Below, one piece after another: positions 18,240 to 27,874 of a stretch of 47,720 bases of DNA. Below the pieces are notes generated by a model, which saw only the letters and a program-made list of their open reading frames with translations, had not been told where the DNA came from and ran no database searches. This stretch comes from Robbsia andropogonis (GTDB lineage Bacteria; Pseudomonadota; Gammaproteobacteria; Burkholderiales; Burkholderiaceae), in the NCBI RefSeq assembly GCF_000970345.1, contig NZ_LAQU01000032.1, positions 1-47,720 of the forward strand, written 5' to 3'. The position numbers and the translations under genes were made by a program. Numbering within the stretch: the first letter of the stretch is position 1; each line of letters opens with the position of its first letter.

Positions 18240-20414
18240 CTATCCGTCGTTTTCCACCATGGCGAGAAACTGCCGCATCACACGGCGACAGTGCAGCGTC
18301 TCCCGCCAATACCGTTCCTTCATCGACGCCCCCGGCAACCATTGCCACCCGAGCGCCACCTGTCCCCGTCCCCATGCCGGCCGCCAACGTTGCGCCGAAC
18401 CACGGCGGCGGAACAGGCTCAAGGTCGGAATACCCAGGTTCGACGCCAGATGCCCAATACCTGAATCGTTTCCGATAAACCAGCCGGATTCATAGATCCA
18501 TTCCGCCAGCACCTGCAAATTCGCGAAGTGCGGCGCAGGAATGCCGCTGGCCGCCAAACCGGGCCACCGCGTGCGCTCGTGCGGCGCGATAACGAAATGC
18601 GGCTCGTATCCCTTCTTGCGCAGCAACGCCGCCAAACGCACGAATCGATCGTTGCCCCAACGCTTGTCGTCCGTGGTGGCTTCCGGATGGATGACCACGC
18701 GCATCCGGTGCAAGCGATATCGCTTGTTCACCGGCGGCGTCAGGCCATTGTCGATGCTCGCATGCGCCAGATCGAATGTCGCCTGCGCATACGCGGCAAA
18801 GCGCTCCGCCATGCAGGCGCCGTGCTTGGAATATTCGACCTCCCGCAACGTTCGTGCTTGTGGCAGGTGCTCCGTCAACCGCGGAATCGGCTGATGATCG
18901 TGCATCTGCAGCACCGTCGGATAGTCGCGTAATGCCGCGATGCAAGCCTCCTCATCCTCTGGCGGCAAGACGATATCGACATCAGGAAACAACGTGCGCA
19001 ACGCATGCGCGGTGCGGCCGAAGACAGTCACCGGGATGCGGTGTTGCATCAAATTGCGCACGACCACCATCATCACCAATGTGTCGCCGATCGCGCCGGA
19101 CATCGATATGGCGACCGCCCCGGCCTGCGGGGAGAGACCCGCCGCAACCGTTGCGCCATTCGCCATGGCAACGTCAAAACCAGCAGCGTCGGCGCGAGCC
19201 ACGCCGCCATGCGGAACCGCATCGACACCCGCCGCTTCGGATCGCGGCCTGACCGGGACGCGCTTAAGTGACGCCCCATCCCGCCCATCCGCCGTCTGGG
19301 CACGCAACGCGGCAAATGCCTGCCACACCCGATTGACGGTCAGCGCATGTTTCCAGAAACGCTCTTTCAACTTGCCGGTGGGAATGCCCTGGCTGCCGAT
19401 CAGGACGTGTCCCGACCCCCAGGACGGACGCCAGGTCCGAGCAATGCCTTTGCGCATGAACAGCGAGAGCGTCGGCACGCCGAGATTCGACGCCAGATGC
19501 CCGATGCCGGAATCGTTGCCGATGAACCAGCCGCTTTCATAGATCCAGGAAGCCAGCGCCGAGAGCGAATCCACCTCGGCGACGGGAATGCCCGCTCGCG
19601 CCAGCCGCGGTGCCCACGCGGCGCGTTCGTGTGATGCCAGAATCATATGGGGATCGAAACCCGCGCCGCGCAACCGTGTTGCCAAGACGAGAAACCGCTC
19701 CGGCAACCAACATTTGTCCGCGGTACTGGCCATGGGGTGGATCGCGACGCGCCGCGCGTGGCGCCTGGACTGAAGGCCCCGCGGAGCCTGGAGGCCGTTA
19801 TCGCGCGTGGCATCGACGCACCCGAAAAGAGTCCGCGCGACGGCCTGCATCCGATCGACCATCGCGGCATCGCCACGCACGTCGAAAACCGGCTCCAGCA
19901 CCACCGCGCAACGATGCGCCGAGGCCAGATCCGGCACGGGCTTTTGGTGATGGAGCTGCACCACCACGTCGAAGACCGCCAGCGCGGCCTGGATGGCGGC
20001 ACGGGACGCAGGTTCCGTCACGCCGTTGCCGGATTCAATAGCAGGAGCCAGCGTCAGACCAGTCTGGTGCGCAAACCAATCATGCAACGCCATCGTCTGG
20101 CTACCGAAGACGGTCACGCACGCCCCCGCTCGGGCGAGATTATTCGCGATAATCATCGTGACCAGCGAATCGCCCAAGGCCGGCGACAATAATACGGCCA
20201 CGCGCTGCTGCACCCAATCGTGCGGGAGAGGTGGCACGCCCACGCTCAAAGCTTCCAGTTCCAACGTTGCGATCTCGAGGGTGACAATTTCCGAAAATGA
20301 AGCGCTACAGCGCGGCGCCCTTGCATGGGGCGTGCTGCCGCAGCCGAAGCGTAACCCGGAAAACCCTGGCTGCCTACCGATAGCGCTTGCACCCTGTAAG
20401 CAATCGCAACACAT
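18240..20414 (-). CDS. tandem two-domain GT9-like (heptosyltransferase-type) protein
   Basis: 724-residue protein built from two copies of a glycosyltransferase family 9-like unit in one chain. Copy 1 spans about residues 70-375, copy 2 about 435-724. Collinear markers: LSPALGDSLVTMIIANNL and MSGAIGDTLVMMVVVRNL; VAIHPMASTADKCW and VVIHPEATTDDKRW; and nearly identical donor-site blocks ASWIYESGWFIGNDSGIGHL and AEWIYESGWFIGNDSGIGHL followed by ASNLGVPTLSLF or ASNLGIPTLSLF. GT9 enzymes add heptose to lipopolysaccharide core; acceptor and sugar here are unknown. The copies are joined by a roughly 60-residue Ala/Gly-rich linker. The first 60 residues lack family similarity, so the true start may be downstream of the ATG at 20414. 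No membrane segment is evident. Confidence 0.82.
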   Translation of the reverse strand: MCCDCLQGASAIGRQPGFSGLRFGCGSTPHARAPRCSASFSEIVTLEIATLELEALSVGVPPLPHDWVQQRVAVLLSPALGDSLVTMIIANNLARAGACVTVFGSQTMALHDWFAHQTGLTLAPAIESGNGVTEPASRAAIQAALAVFDVVVQLHHQKPVPDLASAHRCAVVLEPVFDVRGDAAMVDRMQAVARTLFGCVDATRDNGLQAPRGLQSRRHARRVAIHPMASTADKCWLPERFLVLATRLRGAGFDPHMILASHERAAWAPRLARAGIPVAEVDSLSALASWIYESGWFIGNDSGIGHLASNLGVPTLSLFMRKGIARTWRPSWGSGHVLIGSQGIPTGKLKERFWKHALTVNRVWQAFAALRAQTADGRDGASLKRVPVRPRSEAAGVDAVPHGGVARADAAGFDVAMANGATVAAGLSPQAGAVAISMSGAIGDTLVMMVVVRNLMQHRIPVTVFGRTAHALRTLFPDVDIVLPPEDEEACIAALRDYPTVLQMHDHQPIPRLTEHLPQARTLREVEYSKHGACMAERFAAYAQATFDLAHASIDNGLTPPVNKRYRLHRMRVVIHPEATTDDKRWGNDRFVRLAALLRKKGYEPHFVIAPHERTRWPGLAASGIPAPHFANLQVLAEWIYESGWFIGNDSGIGHLASNLGIPTLSLFRRRGSAQRWRPAWGRGQVALGWQWLPGASMKERYWRETLHCRRVMRQFLAMVENDG

Positions 20415-20490
20415 GCGCGGGGTCTTTACGAAGCAGCTCGGCGCGACTTGCGTTACATTGCGAGTTCCAACGCCTTAAAGCCGCACTGTC

Positions 20491-20820
20491 ATGTTCCGCT
20501 CCTTGCTCTCCGCCGTTTCAGATTCGCCGATAAAGCAACGCGCTCGACGGCGCACGCACGTCTTACCGCTGCTGCTTGCCCTTTCCGGGGCCACGTTATG
20601 CGCCGCACTGGCAAGCCCAGCCTGCCTTGCGCAAAATTCGCCCGGTGTGCCAGGCGGCATCCTGGACTACAAATTCCAAATCAACGAGCATCCGGACATG
20701 CCCTTCGCGGCGTCGGCACCCAGCGCAAAGTACCAGCGCGGCAAGCCATCGGAAGCACGCAAGCGTGCCGACTATGGCGATCCGGACGGATGTAACTTGA
20801 AGTGCGGCCCGAACGACTGA
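20491..20820 (+). CDS. small secreted protein of unknown function
   Basis: 109 residues. The N-terminus has a basic stretch (IKQRARRRTH) followed by a hydrophobic core LPLLLALSGATLCAALA and a likely signal-peptidase site before QNSPGVPGG, so the mature part (about 60 residues) is probably periplasmic. It has two cysteines in the C-terminal CNLKCGPND. I do not recognise a family. It is divergent from the glycosyltransferase gene, with a 76-base spacer, and ends at a palindrome shared with the convergent outer-membrane gene. Confidence 0.65.
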   Translation: MFRSLLSAVSDSPIKQRARRRTHVLPLLLALSGATLCAALASPACLAQNSPGVPGGILDYKFQINEHPDMPFAASAPSAKYQRGKPSEARKRADYGDPDGCNLKCGPND

Positions 20821-20852
20821 CGCCGCGCGGATTCGCTGGTGCCACGCAACAA

Positions 20853-20876
20853 CGCCGCCACGAATTCGTGGCGGCG
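20853..20876. terminator. perfect 24-base palindrome between convergent genes
   Basis: CGCCGCCACGAA followed by its exact reverse complement TTCGTGGCGGCG, 24 bases with no central spacer. It sits between the small secreted protein gene and the convergent outer-membrane gene. No T-run follows, so it is a hairpin-type end signal or an mRNA stability element rather than a classical terminator. Confidence 0.5.
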
Positions 20877-20952
20877 CTTGACCCATGCTTGCTTGGTAAG
20901 GGAAACAGGGCACTTACCAGGAAGCAGTTCTTCCCCCTGGAACGGACCTGGG

Positions 20953-21636
20953 TCAGAACGAATATTGCAGACCGATTTTAACCATGCCCAGGTTTTGCCG
21001 CCGCAGCGTCACGTCCGACGCATCTCCCGAGGAAACGGCTATGTTCTCATCAGCACGCGCCTTGCGGCCGACCTTGACCTGATATTCGTACTCGGCTCTG
21101 AACGCCAAGTTCGGCGTTACATAGTACGTCACACCCACCCCGATCGCAGGAACGATGCGTCCTTTACGCTGATTGGCAACCGCGCCTGCATAGTTCAAAC
21201 GCGTTCGCGTGAATTCGTATCCAATCGAGGCCTTCGTGAAGACCTCGAAATTTGACGACAGCGGCACAATCCCGAGTACGCCGGCACGCACGCCCATCAT
21301 ATGTGTGCGGAAATCCCCATTTGCACCAAAACGACCAGACTGCGGCAGTCCGGCATTGATGCTCAATTCGGTAGCAACATTGGGCGAAAATCGATAGCCC
21401 ACGCCCAGTTCACCACCAAACGTGCCACGACGGCTGTTCGCCGCGGCGCCGACTTGGGCTTCCTTGCCAGGCTGTGCGGCTGGCGTGGCGGTAACCTTGG
21501 ACGGATCAAGGGTACCTAGACCAAAAATATAGATCGGCGACCGTTCCTCGGCGATCGCAGAAACGGACCACAGAACACTAAGAGTTGCAGCCAATCCGAT
21601 CAGCAAGGTGCTTCGCGATAAAAGAGAAGAGGTCAT
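20953..21636 (-). CDS. outer-membrane beta-barrel protein
   Basis: 227 residues with a clear signal peptide (SRSTLLIGLAATLSVLWSVSAIA, cleavage before EERSP). The mature part alternates polar and hydrophobic residues in amphipathic strands such as GGELGVGYRFSPNVATELSI, GVRAGVLGIVPLSSNFEVFT, IVPAIGVGVTYYVTPNLAF and MVKIGLQYSF, and ends in phenylalanine, the usual BAM-complex recognition residue. It resembles the 8-stranded OmpA/OmpW-like or porin-like beta-barrel families; I cannot name a specific one. The ATG at 21636 has no good ribosome-binding site. Upstream (21637-21910) is the divergent spacer to ettA, where I see no clear promoter. Confidence 0.8.
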   Translation of the reverse strand: MTSSLLSRSTLLIGLAATLSVLWSVSAIAEERSPIYIFGLGTLDPSKVTATPAAQPGKEAQVGAAANSRRGTFGGELGVGYRFSPNVATELSINAGLPQSGRFGANGDFRTHMMGVRAGVLGIVPLSSNFEVFTKASIGYEFTRTRLNYAGAVANQRKGRIVPAIGVGVTYYVTPNLAFRAEYEYQVKVGRKARADENIAVSSGDASDVTLRRQNLGMVKIGLQYSF

Positions 21637-21910
21637 GATAGGAAGGGTCTCGGGAGTAATGGCAAGCGGCCATTCTCGGTCATGCCTCATCGGGAGGGCT
21701 ATGGGACTCTTCGCAAAAATCCTAAGCAATTCAAGCCTCTCCGTCGTTCGCCCGACATCCCGTAGAATGCGGATATGCACAGGCAGTCGCTTCCTTGGCG
21801 ATTGCCTTTCGTCAAACGGCGGTCTGTTTATCGTGGCTGATTCGCGCACCCCGTTTTGCACCGTCAACCCTTCCGAACACAGGCGCCACCTCGCGCGCCT
21901 CAATTGAAAA

Positions 21911-23578
21911 ATGGCACAGTACGTTTTCACCATGAACCGCGTGGGCAAGATCGTTCCGCCCAAGCGCCACATCCTGAAGGACATCTCGTTGTCGTTCTTT
22001 CCAGGCGCCAAGATCGGCGTGCTCGGGCTGAACGGGTCCGGGAAGTCCACGCTGCTGAAAATCATGGCCGGCGCCGACAAGGAGATCGAAGGCGAGGCCA
22101 CACCGATGCCGAATCTGACGATCGGCTATCTGGAGCAAGAGCCCAAGCTGGACGATACCCAAACCGTGCGCCAAGCCGTGGAGCAGGGCTTGGGCGAAGT
22201 ATTCACCGCCCAGCAAAAGCTCGAAGAGATCTACGCCGCCTATGCGGAGCCCGACGCGGATTTCGACGCGCTGGCCGCGGAACAGGCACGCTTCGAGGCG
22301 ATCATCGCCGCGTCGGATGGCGCAAACCCCGAACAGCAATTGGAAGTGGCCGCTGACGCGCTACGCCTGCCGGCCTGGGACGCCGTGATCGGAAATCTGT
22401 CCGGCGGTGAAAAGCGCCGTGTCGCACTGTGCCGCCTGCTGCTGTCGAAACCGGACATGTTGTTGCTCGACGAGCCGACCAACCACCTGGACGCGGAATC
22501 CGTCGATTGGCTGGAACAGTTCCTGTTGCGCTTTCCGGGCACCGTGGTCGCCGTGACCCACGATCGCTACTTCCTGGACAATGCGGCCGAATGGATTCTG
22601 GAACTGGATCGCGGTCACGGGATTCCCTGGAAGGGCAACTACAGCAGCTGGCTGGATCAGAAGCAGGACCGACTGAAGCAGGAAGAATCCACCGAGTCGG
22701 CCCGTCAGAAAGCGTTGAAGCAGGAGTTGGAATGGGTTCGCCAGAACCCGAAGGGACGTCAGGCAAAGTCGAAGGCGCGTCTGGCCCGGTTCGAGGAATT
22801 GAACAGCCAGGAATACCAAAAGCGTAACGAGACGCAGGAAATCTTCATTCCGGTCGCGGAGCGGCTCGGCAACGAGGTGGTGACCTTCGAGAATGTCAGC
22901 AAGGCCTACGGGGATCGGCTGCTGATCGACAACCTCAACTTCACATTGCCGCCGGGTGCCATCGTCGGGGTCATCGGGCCCAACGGCGCTGGTAAGTCGA
23001 CGCTATTCAGGATGCTGACCGGCAAGGAAACACCGGACAGCGGCACCATCAAGATCGGCTCGACGGTGAAGATGGCTTACGTGGGACAAAGCCGCGAGGA
23101 CCTGGAAGGCGATAAGACCGTATTCGAGTCCATCGCCAACGGCGCGGACCTGATCACCGTTGGCCGATTCGAGACGCCCGCGCGCGCCTACCTCGGCCGC
23201 TTCAATTTCAAGGGCGGCGATCAGCAGAAACGCGTGGATACGCTGTCCGGCGGTGAGCGAGGCCGGCTACACATGGCCAAGACGCTGTCGGCCGGTGGCA
23301 ACCTGCTGCTGCTCGATGAACCATCGAACGACCTGGACGTGGAAACGCTGCGGGCGCTTGAGGACGCGCTGCTCGAATTCGCCGGCTGCGTCATGGTGAT
23401 TTCGCACGATCGCTGGTTCCTGGACCGGATCGCGACTCACATCATGGCATTCGAAGGCGACTCGCAGGTTACGTTCTTCAACGGCAACTACCAGGAGTAT
23501 GAAGCGGACAGGCGTGCGCGCCTTGGCGAAGAGGCCAGCCGACCGAAACGCCTGCGCTATCGGCCGATCACCCGCTAA
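21911..23578 (+). CDS. ettA: energy-dependent translational throttle protein EttA
   Basis: ABC-F ATPase that binds the ribosomal E site and gates entry into elongation according to the ATP/ADP ratio. 555 residues, the family length, with no membrane segments. Domain 1: Walker A GLNGSGKST near residue 39, signature LSGGEKRRVALCRLL, Walker B LLLDEPTNHLDAESVDWLE. Between the domains lies the charged linker with RQNPKGRQAKSKARLARFEEL. Domain 2: GPNGAGKST near residue 358, signature LSGGERGRLHMAK, Walker B LLLDEPSNDLDVETLRALE. The N-terminus YVFTMNRVGKIVPPKRHILKDISLSF is EttA-specific. A strong hairpin follows the stop. Confidence 0.96.
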   Translation: MAQYVFTMNRVGKIVPPKRHILKDISLSFFPGAKIGVLGLNGSGKSTLLKIMAGADKEIEGEATPMPNLTIGYLEQEPKLDDTQTVRQAVEQGLGEVFTAQQKLEEIYAAYAEPDADFDALAAEQARFEAIIAASDGANPEQQLEVAADALRLPAWDAVIGNLSGGEKRRVALCRLLLSKPDMLLLDEPTNHLDAESVDWLEQFLLRFPGTVVAVTHDRYFLDNAAEWILELDRGHGIPWKGNYSSWLDQKQDRLKQEESTESARQKALKQELEWVRQNPKGRQAKSKARLARFEELNSQEYQKRNETQEIFIPVAERLGNEVVTFENVSKAYGDRLLIDNLNFTLPPGAIVGVIGPNGAGKSTLFRMLTGKETPDSGTIKIGSTVKMAYVGQSREDLEGDKTVFESIANGADLITVGRFETPARAYLGRFNFKGGDQQKRVDTLSGGERGRLHMAKTLSAGGNLLLLDEPSNDLDVETLRALEDALLEFAGCVMVISHDRWFLDRIATHIMAFEGDSQVTFFNGNYQEYEADRRARLGEEASRPKRLRYRPITR

Positions 23579-23586
23579 GCGCCAGG

Positions 23587-23617
23587 GTAAAACGGCGGGA
23601 TCTGTCCGCCGTTTTAC
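23587..23617. terminator. bidirectional terminator after ettA
   Basis: Perfect 12-base stem GTAAAACGGCGG (23587-23598) / CCGCCGTTTTAC (23606-23617) with a 7-base loop and short T/A tracts within the stem on both sides. Confidence 0.85.
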
Positions 23618-23677
23618 ATCGCCCCTCCTCTCGTCCTGTGCCGGTCCATCTCGGGCCAGCGTCAACCGGAGCGCCGA

Positions 23678-25066
23678 ATGCACTCACGCCAGGCTCGCCG
23701 CGTGTTCGGCGGCATCATCGTCATCGCCGTGCTCGCCATAGGCACGTTGGTCGCGACCCAATGGGCAACGCATACCCTGCGCAAGCAGGTCGTGGCGTTG
23801 CTGGGTCCCACCGGCCATGCTGCCCATATCGATGTTTCGCTACGTCAGATCATTCTCGACGATGTCACGATCGGCGGCCCGCCCGGTTGGCCCGCGCCAC
23901 AGACATTGCGCGCGCGACGAATCACGCTATCGCTCGCACCCCTGGCGCTGTTGCAGCATCAGGTGGTGATCCGGGACGCGACGTTCGACACCCCGTATCT
24001 GTCGATCGTACGGGGAAGCGACAAGCGCATCACGCTGCTTCCCAACCTTCGCGCCAAGCACGATGTCAATGGCGCGCCACCCAATACGTTGACGACCGGG
24101 GGCGCGGAAGCGGCAGGCGCGGCCGCGCCGTCCCCGGCATCATCCCCCGGGATGGCTCCCACGACATCGGTCGCGGACCAAGCCAGTAGCGTACGCACAG
24201 CCCAGCCATCGGTCGGCAGCAGTACCGGCAGTGGCACGTCGCGCAGCTATCCTGTCCGGCTGGATAACGTGACGATCCGCGATGGCACGCTGGATTTCTA
24301 CGATCGCCGCGTCTCGCCAGACGCACGCATTGATACGCTTGCTGGCGAAGGGGACCATGCGGCACCGTATCGACTGACTTTCGATCGGCTGCAAGCGCAG
24401 ATCGGCCCGATGCAGTTCCCAAGCGGCGATGCCAAGACGGTCTTTACGATTTCCGCCAACGCCCGAGACGCCGACAGCCCAAGCAGCGCCGGAAGCGCGC
24501 CCGCCACTGCGTCATTCTCGGCGGCGGGATCACCATCAACCACCGCGAACAATGAGAAGGCGACAAACGGAAGCAGTCCGGTGCATATGGATGGATGGAT
24601 CGTGCTGTCCACGCAGCAATCCGACATACGCACGCATTTCGAGAATGTCGACGTCCGCACGTTGACGCCCTACCTCGATCCGCATGGGACAATCGCTTTC
24701 GAGCACGGCCGGGCCGCGCTGAGCGCGCATTCGACGGTCGAGAATCGACAATTACAGGCGAACGGTACCCTTTCCCTCGCACAACTCCAGGTCGCGCGCG
24801 GGCATGGCCCGACATCGGTGTTGGAGACGCTGCCGCGCGAGGCGGTCATCAGCGCACTGCAGGACGAAAAGGGACGGATCTCGCTGAATTTCACGCTCTC
24901 CGGAAATCTCTCCGATCCGTCGTTTTCGCTGGATGAGACGCTGTCCACCCGCATCATCGCGGGATTGGCGAAAGCCCTCGGCGTCAATGCCGAAGGGGTA
25001 GCTCGAAGCGTCGGCGATACGACAAAGGGGCTCGGCGACGCGCTACGCGGGTTGCTGGGCAAATAA
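23678..25066 (+). CDS. AsmA/DUF748-like envelope protein
   Basis: 462 residues. One N-terminal transmembrane helix (GGIIVIAVLAIGTLVATQW), then a DUF748/AsmA-like pattern: HIDVSLRQIILDDVTIGGPPGWPAPQTLRARRITLSLAPLALLQHQVVIRDATFDTPYL, DNVTIRDGTLDFYDRRV, WIVLSTQQSDIRTHFENVDVRTLTPYL and a C-terminal FTLSGNLSDPSF. Such proteins are periplasmic, inner-membrane anchored, and relatives are implicated in lipid transport or outer-membrane assembly; the role here is not known. Two Ala/Ser/Thr-rich low-complexity inserts (about residues 140-190 and 265-305) interrupt the repeat pattern. The start has GGAG eight bases upstream. Confidence 0.75.
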   Translation: MHSRQARRVFGGIIVIAVLAIGTLVATQWATHTLRKQVVALLGPTGHAAHIDVSLRQIILDDVTIGGPPGWPAPQTLRARRITLSLAPLALLQHQVVIRDATFDTPYLSIVRGSDKRITLLPNLRAKHDVNGAPPNTLTTGGAEAAGAAAPSPASSPGMAPTTSVADQASSVRTAQPSVGSSTGSGTSRSYPVRLDNVTIRDGTLDFYDRRVSPDARIDTLAGEGDHAAPYRLTFDRLQAQIGPMQFPSGDAKTVFTISANARDADSPSSAGSAPATASFSAAGSPSTTANNEKATNGSSPVHMDGWIVLSTQQSDIRTHFENVDVRTLTPYLDPHGTIAFEHGRAALSAHSTVENRQLQANGTLSLAQLQVARGHGPTSVLETLPREAVISALQDEKGRISLNFTLSGNLSDPSFSLDETLSTRIIAGLAKALGVNAEGVARSVGDTTKGLGDALRGLLGK

Positions 25067-25222
25067 CCCGGCGCGCGCCGCGCTCAGGCGACCCTACACC
25101 GCGCGTGGTGCGGAACAGCCTTGCACCGCCGTCGCAGCATCTTCTCGCATTGCATGCGGCGAAAAGCCCCCTTGGGCGATGCGGACACGGCAGGCGCAAA
25201 ACACCGCGCCTCGCGTCGTGGC

Positions 25223-27181
25223 TCACAACGGTTGCGTTCGCTTCTCGAGCCAGGCCAATGCATCGCCCTCGACCAAAGGCGCGACCCGCTCGCGCACAGT
25301 GACATGGTAGGCATCGAGCCATGCACGCTCCTCCGGTGTCAATCGCTCGGACTGGATACACCGCGTATCAATAGGGCAAAGCGTCAACGTCTCGAACGCC
25401 AGGAACTGTCCGAACGTGTCGCCTTCCGCTGTCCGTGGCGCCGGCTGGTTCATCACCAGGTTCTCGATTCGCACGCCCCACTGCCCCGCGCGATAGACAC
25501 CCGGTTCGATCGACGTGATCATCCCTGGCAACATCGCCGTGGCCGCATCGGCATTCGCATAGTGCGAAATCACCTGCGGCCCTTCGTGTACGTTCAGGAA
25601 ATAACCAACGCCGTGCCCGGTGCCATGACCAAAGTCGATGCCCTCGGCCCACATCGGTGCGCGGGCGATGGCATCGAGCATCGGGCCGCGAATCCCATGC
25701 GGAAACCGTGCTCGCGAGAGGGAAATCATTCCCTTCAATACCGTCGTATAGTCCCGTTTCTGAGCCTCCGACGGCGTACCAATCGGCACCACCCGGGTGA
25801 TATCGGTGGTCCCGCCATGATATTGCCCCCCCGAATCGATCAACAGCAACCCATCGCCGTCGATCACTGAAAACGCGTCCGGCGTGGCGCGATAGTGCGG
25901 CATCGCACCATTTGCGTTGAATCCCGCGATGGTCGCGAAACTTTCACAGACGTAACCCGGCTGCTGCTCGCGAGCGGCGCGCAATCTGGCGTCGATCATC
26001 AGTTCGTCGATCGGCGGCTGCGACACATCACCGGCGGCCCGCGCCGCAAGCGCCTGCTCCAGCCAGGCGAAGAACACACATAAAGCGGCACCGTCCCGCG
26101 CCATCGTCCGTCGAATATGCTCGGCCTCCTCCGGGATCTTGCACGCTTTCGCCAGCGTCGACGGATTGGCCGCCTCGACTAGCACCGCGCCAGCATCAAG
26201 CGCCGCTTGCGCCATACCGAGGGTGGCCCGTTTCGGGTCGATCAGGAGCCGGCTTCCGGGGGGCAATGCGCGCACGGTGGCCTCGGCCTTGTCATACGGC
26301 GCCAGCGTGATACCGTCCGCTTCCAACTCGGCCGCCAGGGACGCGGGTACCTTTCGCGGGTCGACAAACAACGTCACGCCGGTTATCGTTCGCCCATCGA
26401 CACCCGTTGCACGTCCGATAAGGGCATGGCCGAGAAAGACCGGGTTATAGCTGACGTCCGCGCCGCGCAAGTTCAGCAACCAGCCGAGATCGTCGAGTGT
26501 GGATACCAGATGCCAATGTGCATCGTACGATGCCATCACCTCGCGGACGACGGCAAGCTTGTCCGTACGCGCGCGCGGCGCATACGGCGACGCATGCGCG
26601 TAAATAGGCGTGTCGGGCAACGCGGGACGGCCGAGCCAGATCGTATCGAGCAGGTCGACGTCGGTGCGCAGGGTCACACCCTTGTCCGCGAGCTGCGTGG
26701 TCATCGCCTGTGCCGCGCCCAGCGCCACCACGTGGGCATCGATTCCCACCTGCCCGCCCCGCTCGACATGCTCCGCCAGCCAGGCGATATGAGGCGCGAC
26801 CTGGCCACCCTGCAACTTCGCCAGCACGATCCCGGTGCCGGCCAATTGCGCTTCCGCTTGCACCCAATAGCGGCTGTCGGCCCATACCGCGGCATGGGTT
26901 GGCGTGACAACCAGGGTCCCCGCCGATCCGGTGAATCCGGAGAGCCAGGCACGGCCCAGCCAGCGCGCGGGCGGATACTCGGACAAGTGCGGATCCGATG
27001 ACGGTACGACATAGGCCGCCAGTCCCGCTGCCGCCATCGCCGCTCGCAAAGTGGCGATCCGGCCCTGAATCTGCGTGACGCGTTCCAGCGCTGACTGCTG
27101 GGCAGTCGCCGTCACCGCTTCGTCCGCCCGCCTTACGACAACGCTTCCCGCATCGACTGCGCCTTGCCCGTTCCCCATCAT
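25223..27181 (-). CDS. Xaa-Pro aminopeptidase (M24B family)
   Basis: Proline-specific aminopeptidase that removes any N-terminal residue preceding proline; cytoplasmic dimetal enzyme. 652 residues, the long three-domain form (creatinase-like N domains plus pita-bread C domain). Seen: YVVPSSDPHLSEYPPARWLGRAWLSGFTGSAGTLVVT at the N-terminus, DGLLLIDSGGQYHGGTTDITRVV with the metal aspartates, DFGHGTGHGVGYFLNVHEGPQVIS with the metal histidine, and TSIEPGVYRAGQWGVRIENL with the metal glutamates. About 40 N-terminal residues (GNGQGAVDAGSVVVRRADE) precede the usual start and are probably a variable extension. The start at 27181 has AAGGGG upstream. Confidence 0.94.
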   Translation of the reverse strand: MMGNGQGAVDAGSVVVRRADEAVTATAQQSALERVTQIQGRIATLRAAMAAAGLAAYVVPSSDPHLSEYPPARWLGRAWLSGFTGSAGTLVVTPTHAAVWADSRYWVQAEAQLAGTGIVLAKLQGGQVAPHIAWLAEHVERGGQVGIDAHVVALGAAQAMTTQLADKGVTLRTDVDLLDTIWLGRPALPDTPIYAHASPYAPRARTDKLAVVREVMASYDAHWHLVSTLDDLGWLLNLRGADVSYNPVFLGHALIGRATGVDGRTITGVTLFVDPRKVPASLAAELEADGITLAPYDKAEATVRALPPGSRLLIDPKRATLGMAQAALDAGAVLVEAANPSTLAKACKIPEEAEHIRRTMARDGAALCVFFAWLEQALAARAAGDVSQPPIDELMIDARLRAAREQQPGYVCESFATIAGFNANGAMPHYRATPDAFSVIDGDGLLLIDSGGQYHGGTTDITRVVPIGTPSEAQKRDYTTVLKGMISLSRARFPHGIRGPMLDAIARAPMWAEGIDFGHGTGHGVGYFLNVHEGPQVISHYANADAATAMLPGMITSIEPGVYRAGQWGVRIENLVMNQPAPRTAEGDTFGQFLAFETLTLCPIDTRCIQSERLTPEERAWLDAYHVTVRERVAPLVEGDALAWLEKRTQPL

Positions 27182-27276
27182 GCCGCCCCTTGTACGTTTG
27201 CCCGATCCGACGCGTTTTTCCGTGATGCGACCGCTCCGCTCACACGAACGCCCCTACTATCAACAGACACATTCCG

Positions 27277-27552
27277 TCATGCGCTGCCGCGTTTGTTACG
27301 TAGACGCCCTGCCGGCAGTTGCTGCACGACGCCCAGCATCAGCATCGCCGCGCCAACGGAACAGAGCCATTCCGCAATAGAACCATCGTCAAACACGTCG
27401 ACAATATTGCCCGCCATCTTTATCACCATTGCCGCCAACGCACACGCCAGCACGACAATCCAACGCGCGTGCCGGGTGGCGCCGGCGCGTCCACGCCAGG
27501 TGCCCGCCCATCCGATCACCGCGCCAATCATCAATGTCCCAAGCCACCCCAT
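27277..27552 (-). CDS. small membrane protein, GlsB/YeaQ/YmgE-like layout
   Basis: 91 residues with three hydrophobic segments (GTLMIGAVIGWAG, WIVVLACALAAMVIKMAG and IAEWLCSVGAAMLMLGVV) joined by basic loops, and a basic C-terminus. The layout and the start MGWLGTLMIGAVIGW recall the transglycosylase-associated GlsB/YeaQ/YmgE family, which are small stress-related inner-membrane proteins, but the second half is not clearly homologous. The ATG at 27552 is chosen because GGAG lies seven bases upstream; the frame is open upstream for 60 more residues without membrane or coding character. The following 322 bases up to hemA hold only the hemA promoter candidate. Confidence 0.6.
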   Translation of the reverse strand: MGWLGTLMIGAVIGWAGTWRGRAGATRHARWIVVLACALAAMVIKMAGNIVDVFDDGSIAEWLCSVGAAMLMLGVVQQLPAGRLRNKRGSA

Positions 27553-27842
27553 CGCCCGTCTCCACGCTCGTATCACCAAATCCCGCCCCGCCGTCATGCG
27601 CATTATCAACGACGGCGCCACCCAACGCCTACGCGTTCCATCGGCATCGTTTTCATGCAACGTCGACCGGAACACATGCCCATTGAAGGCAGGCAACGCT
27701 TTCCCCTGCCGTATCCCCGCATCGTCCGCCACCGCAAAGCTGCCATGGCATCCAATGTTGCGCCTTTACGTCATTTCCGACCGGGAATGCCTTGTAGGAC
27801 GGAAGGACCTTGGGCAATCGGGAAGGGTAAGAGAGAAGCGAC

Positions 27843-27848
27843 TATAAT
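27843..27848 (+). promoter_or_regulatory. -10 box for hemA
   Basis: Perfect TATAAT, 27 bases before the hemA start codon, giving a 5' untranslated leader of about 20 bases. The -35 position (about 27820-27825) has no recognisable TTGACA, so the promoter may depend on an activator or be weak. Confidence 0.5.
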
Positions 27849-27874
27849 GGCGGCGTACCAGCGAGTCATAAAAA

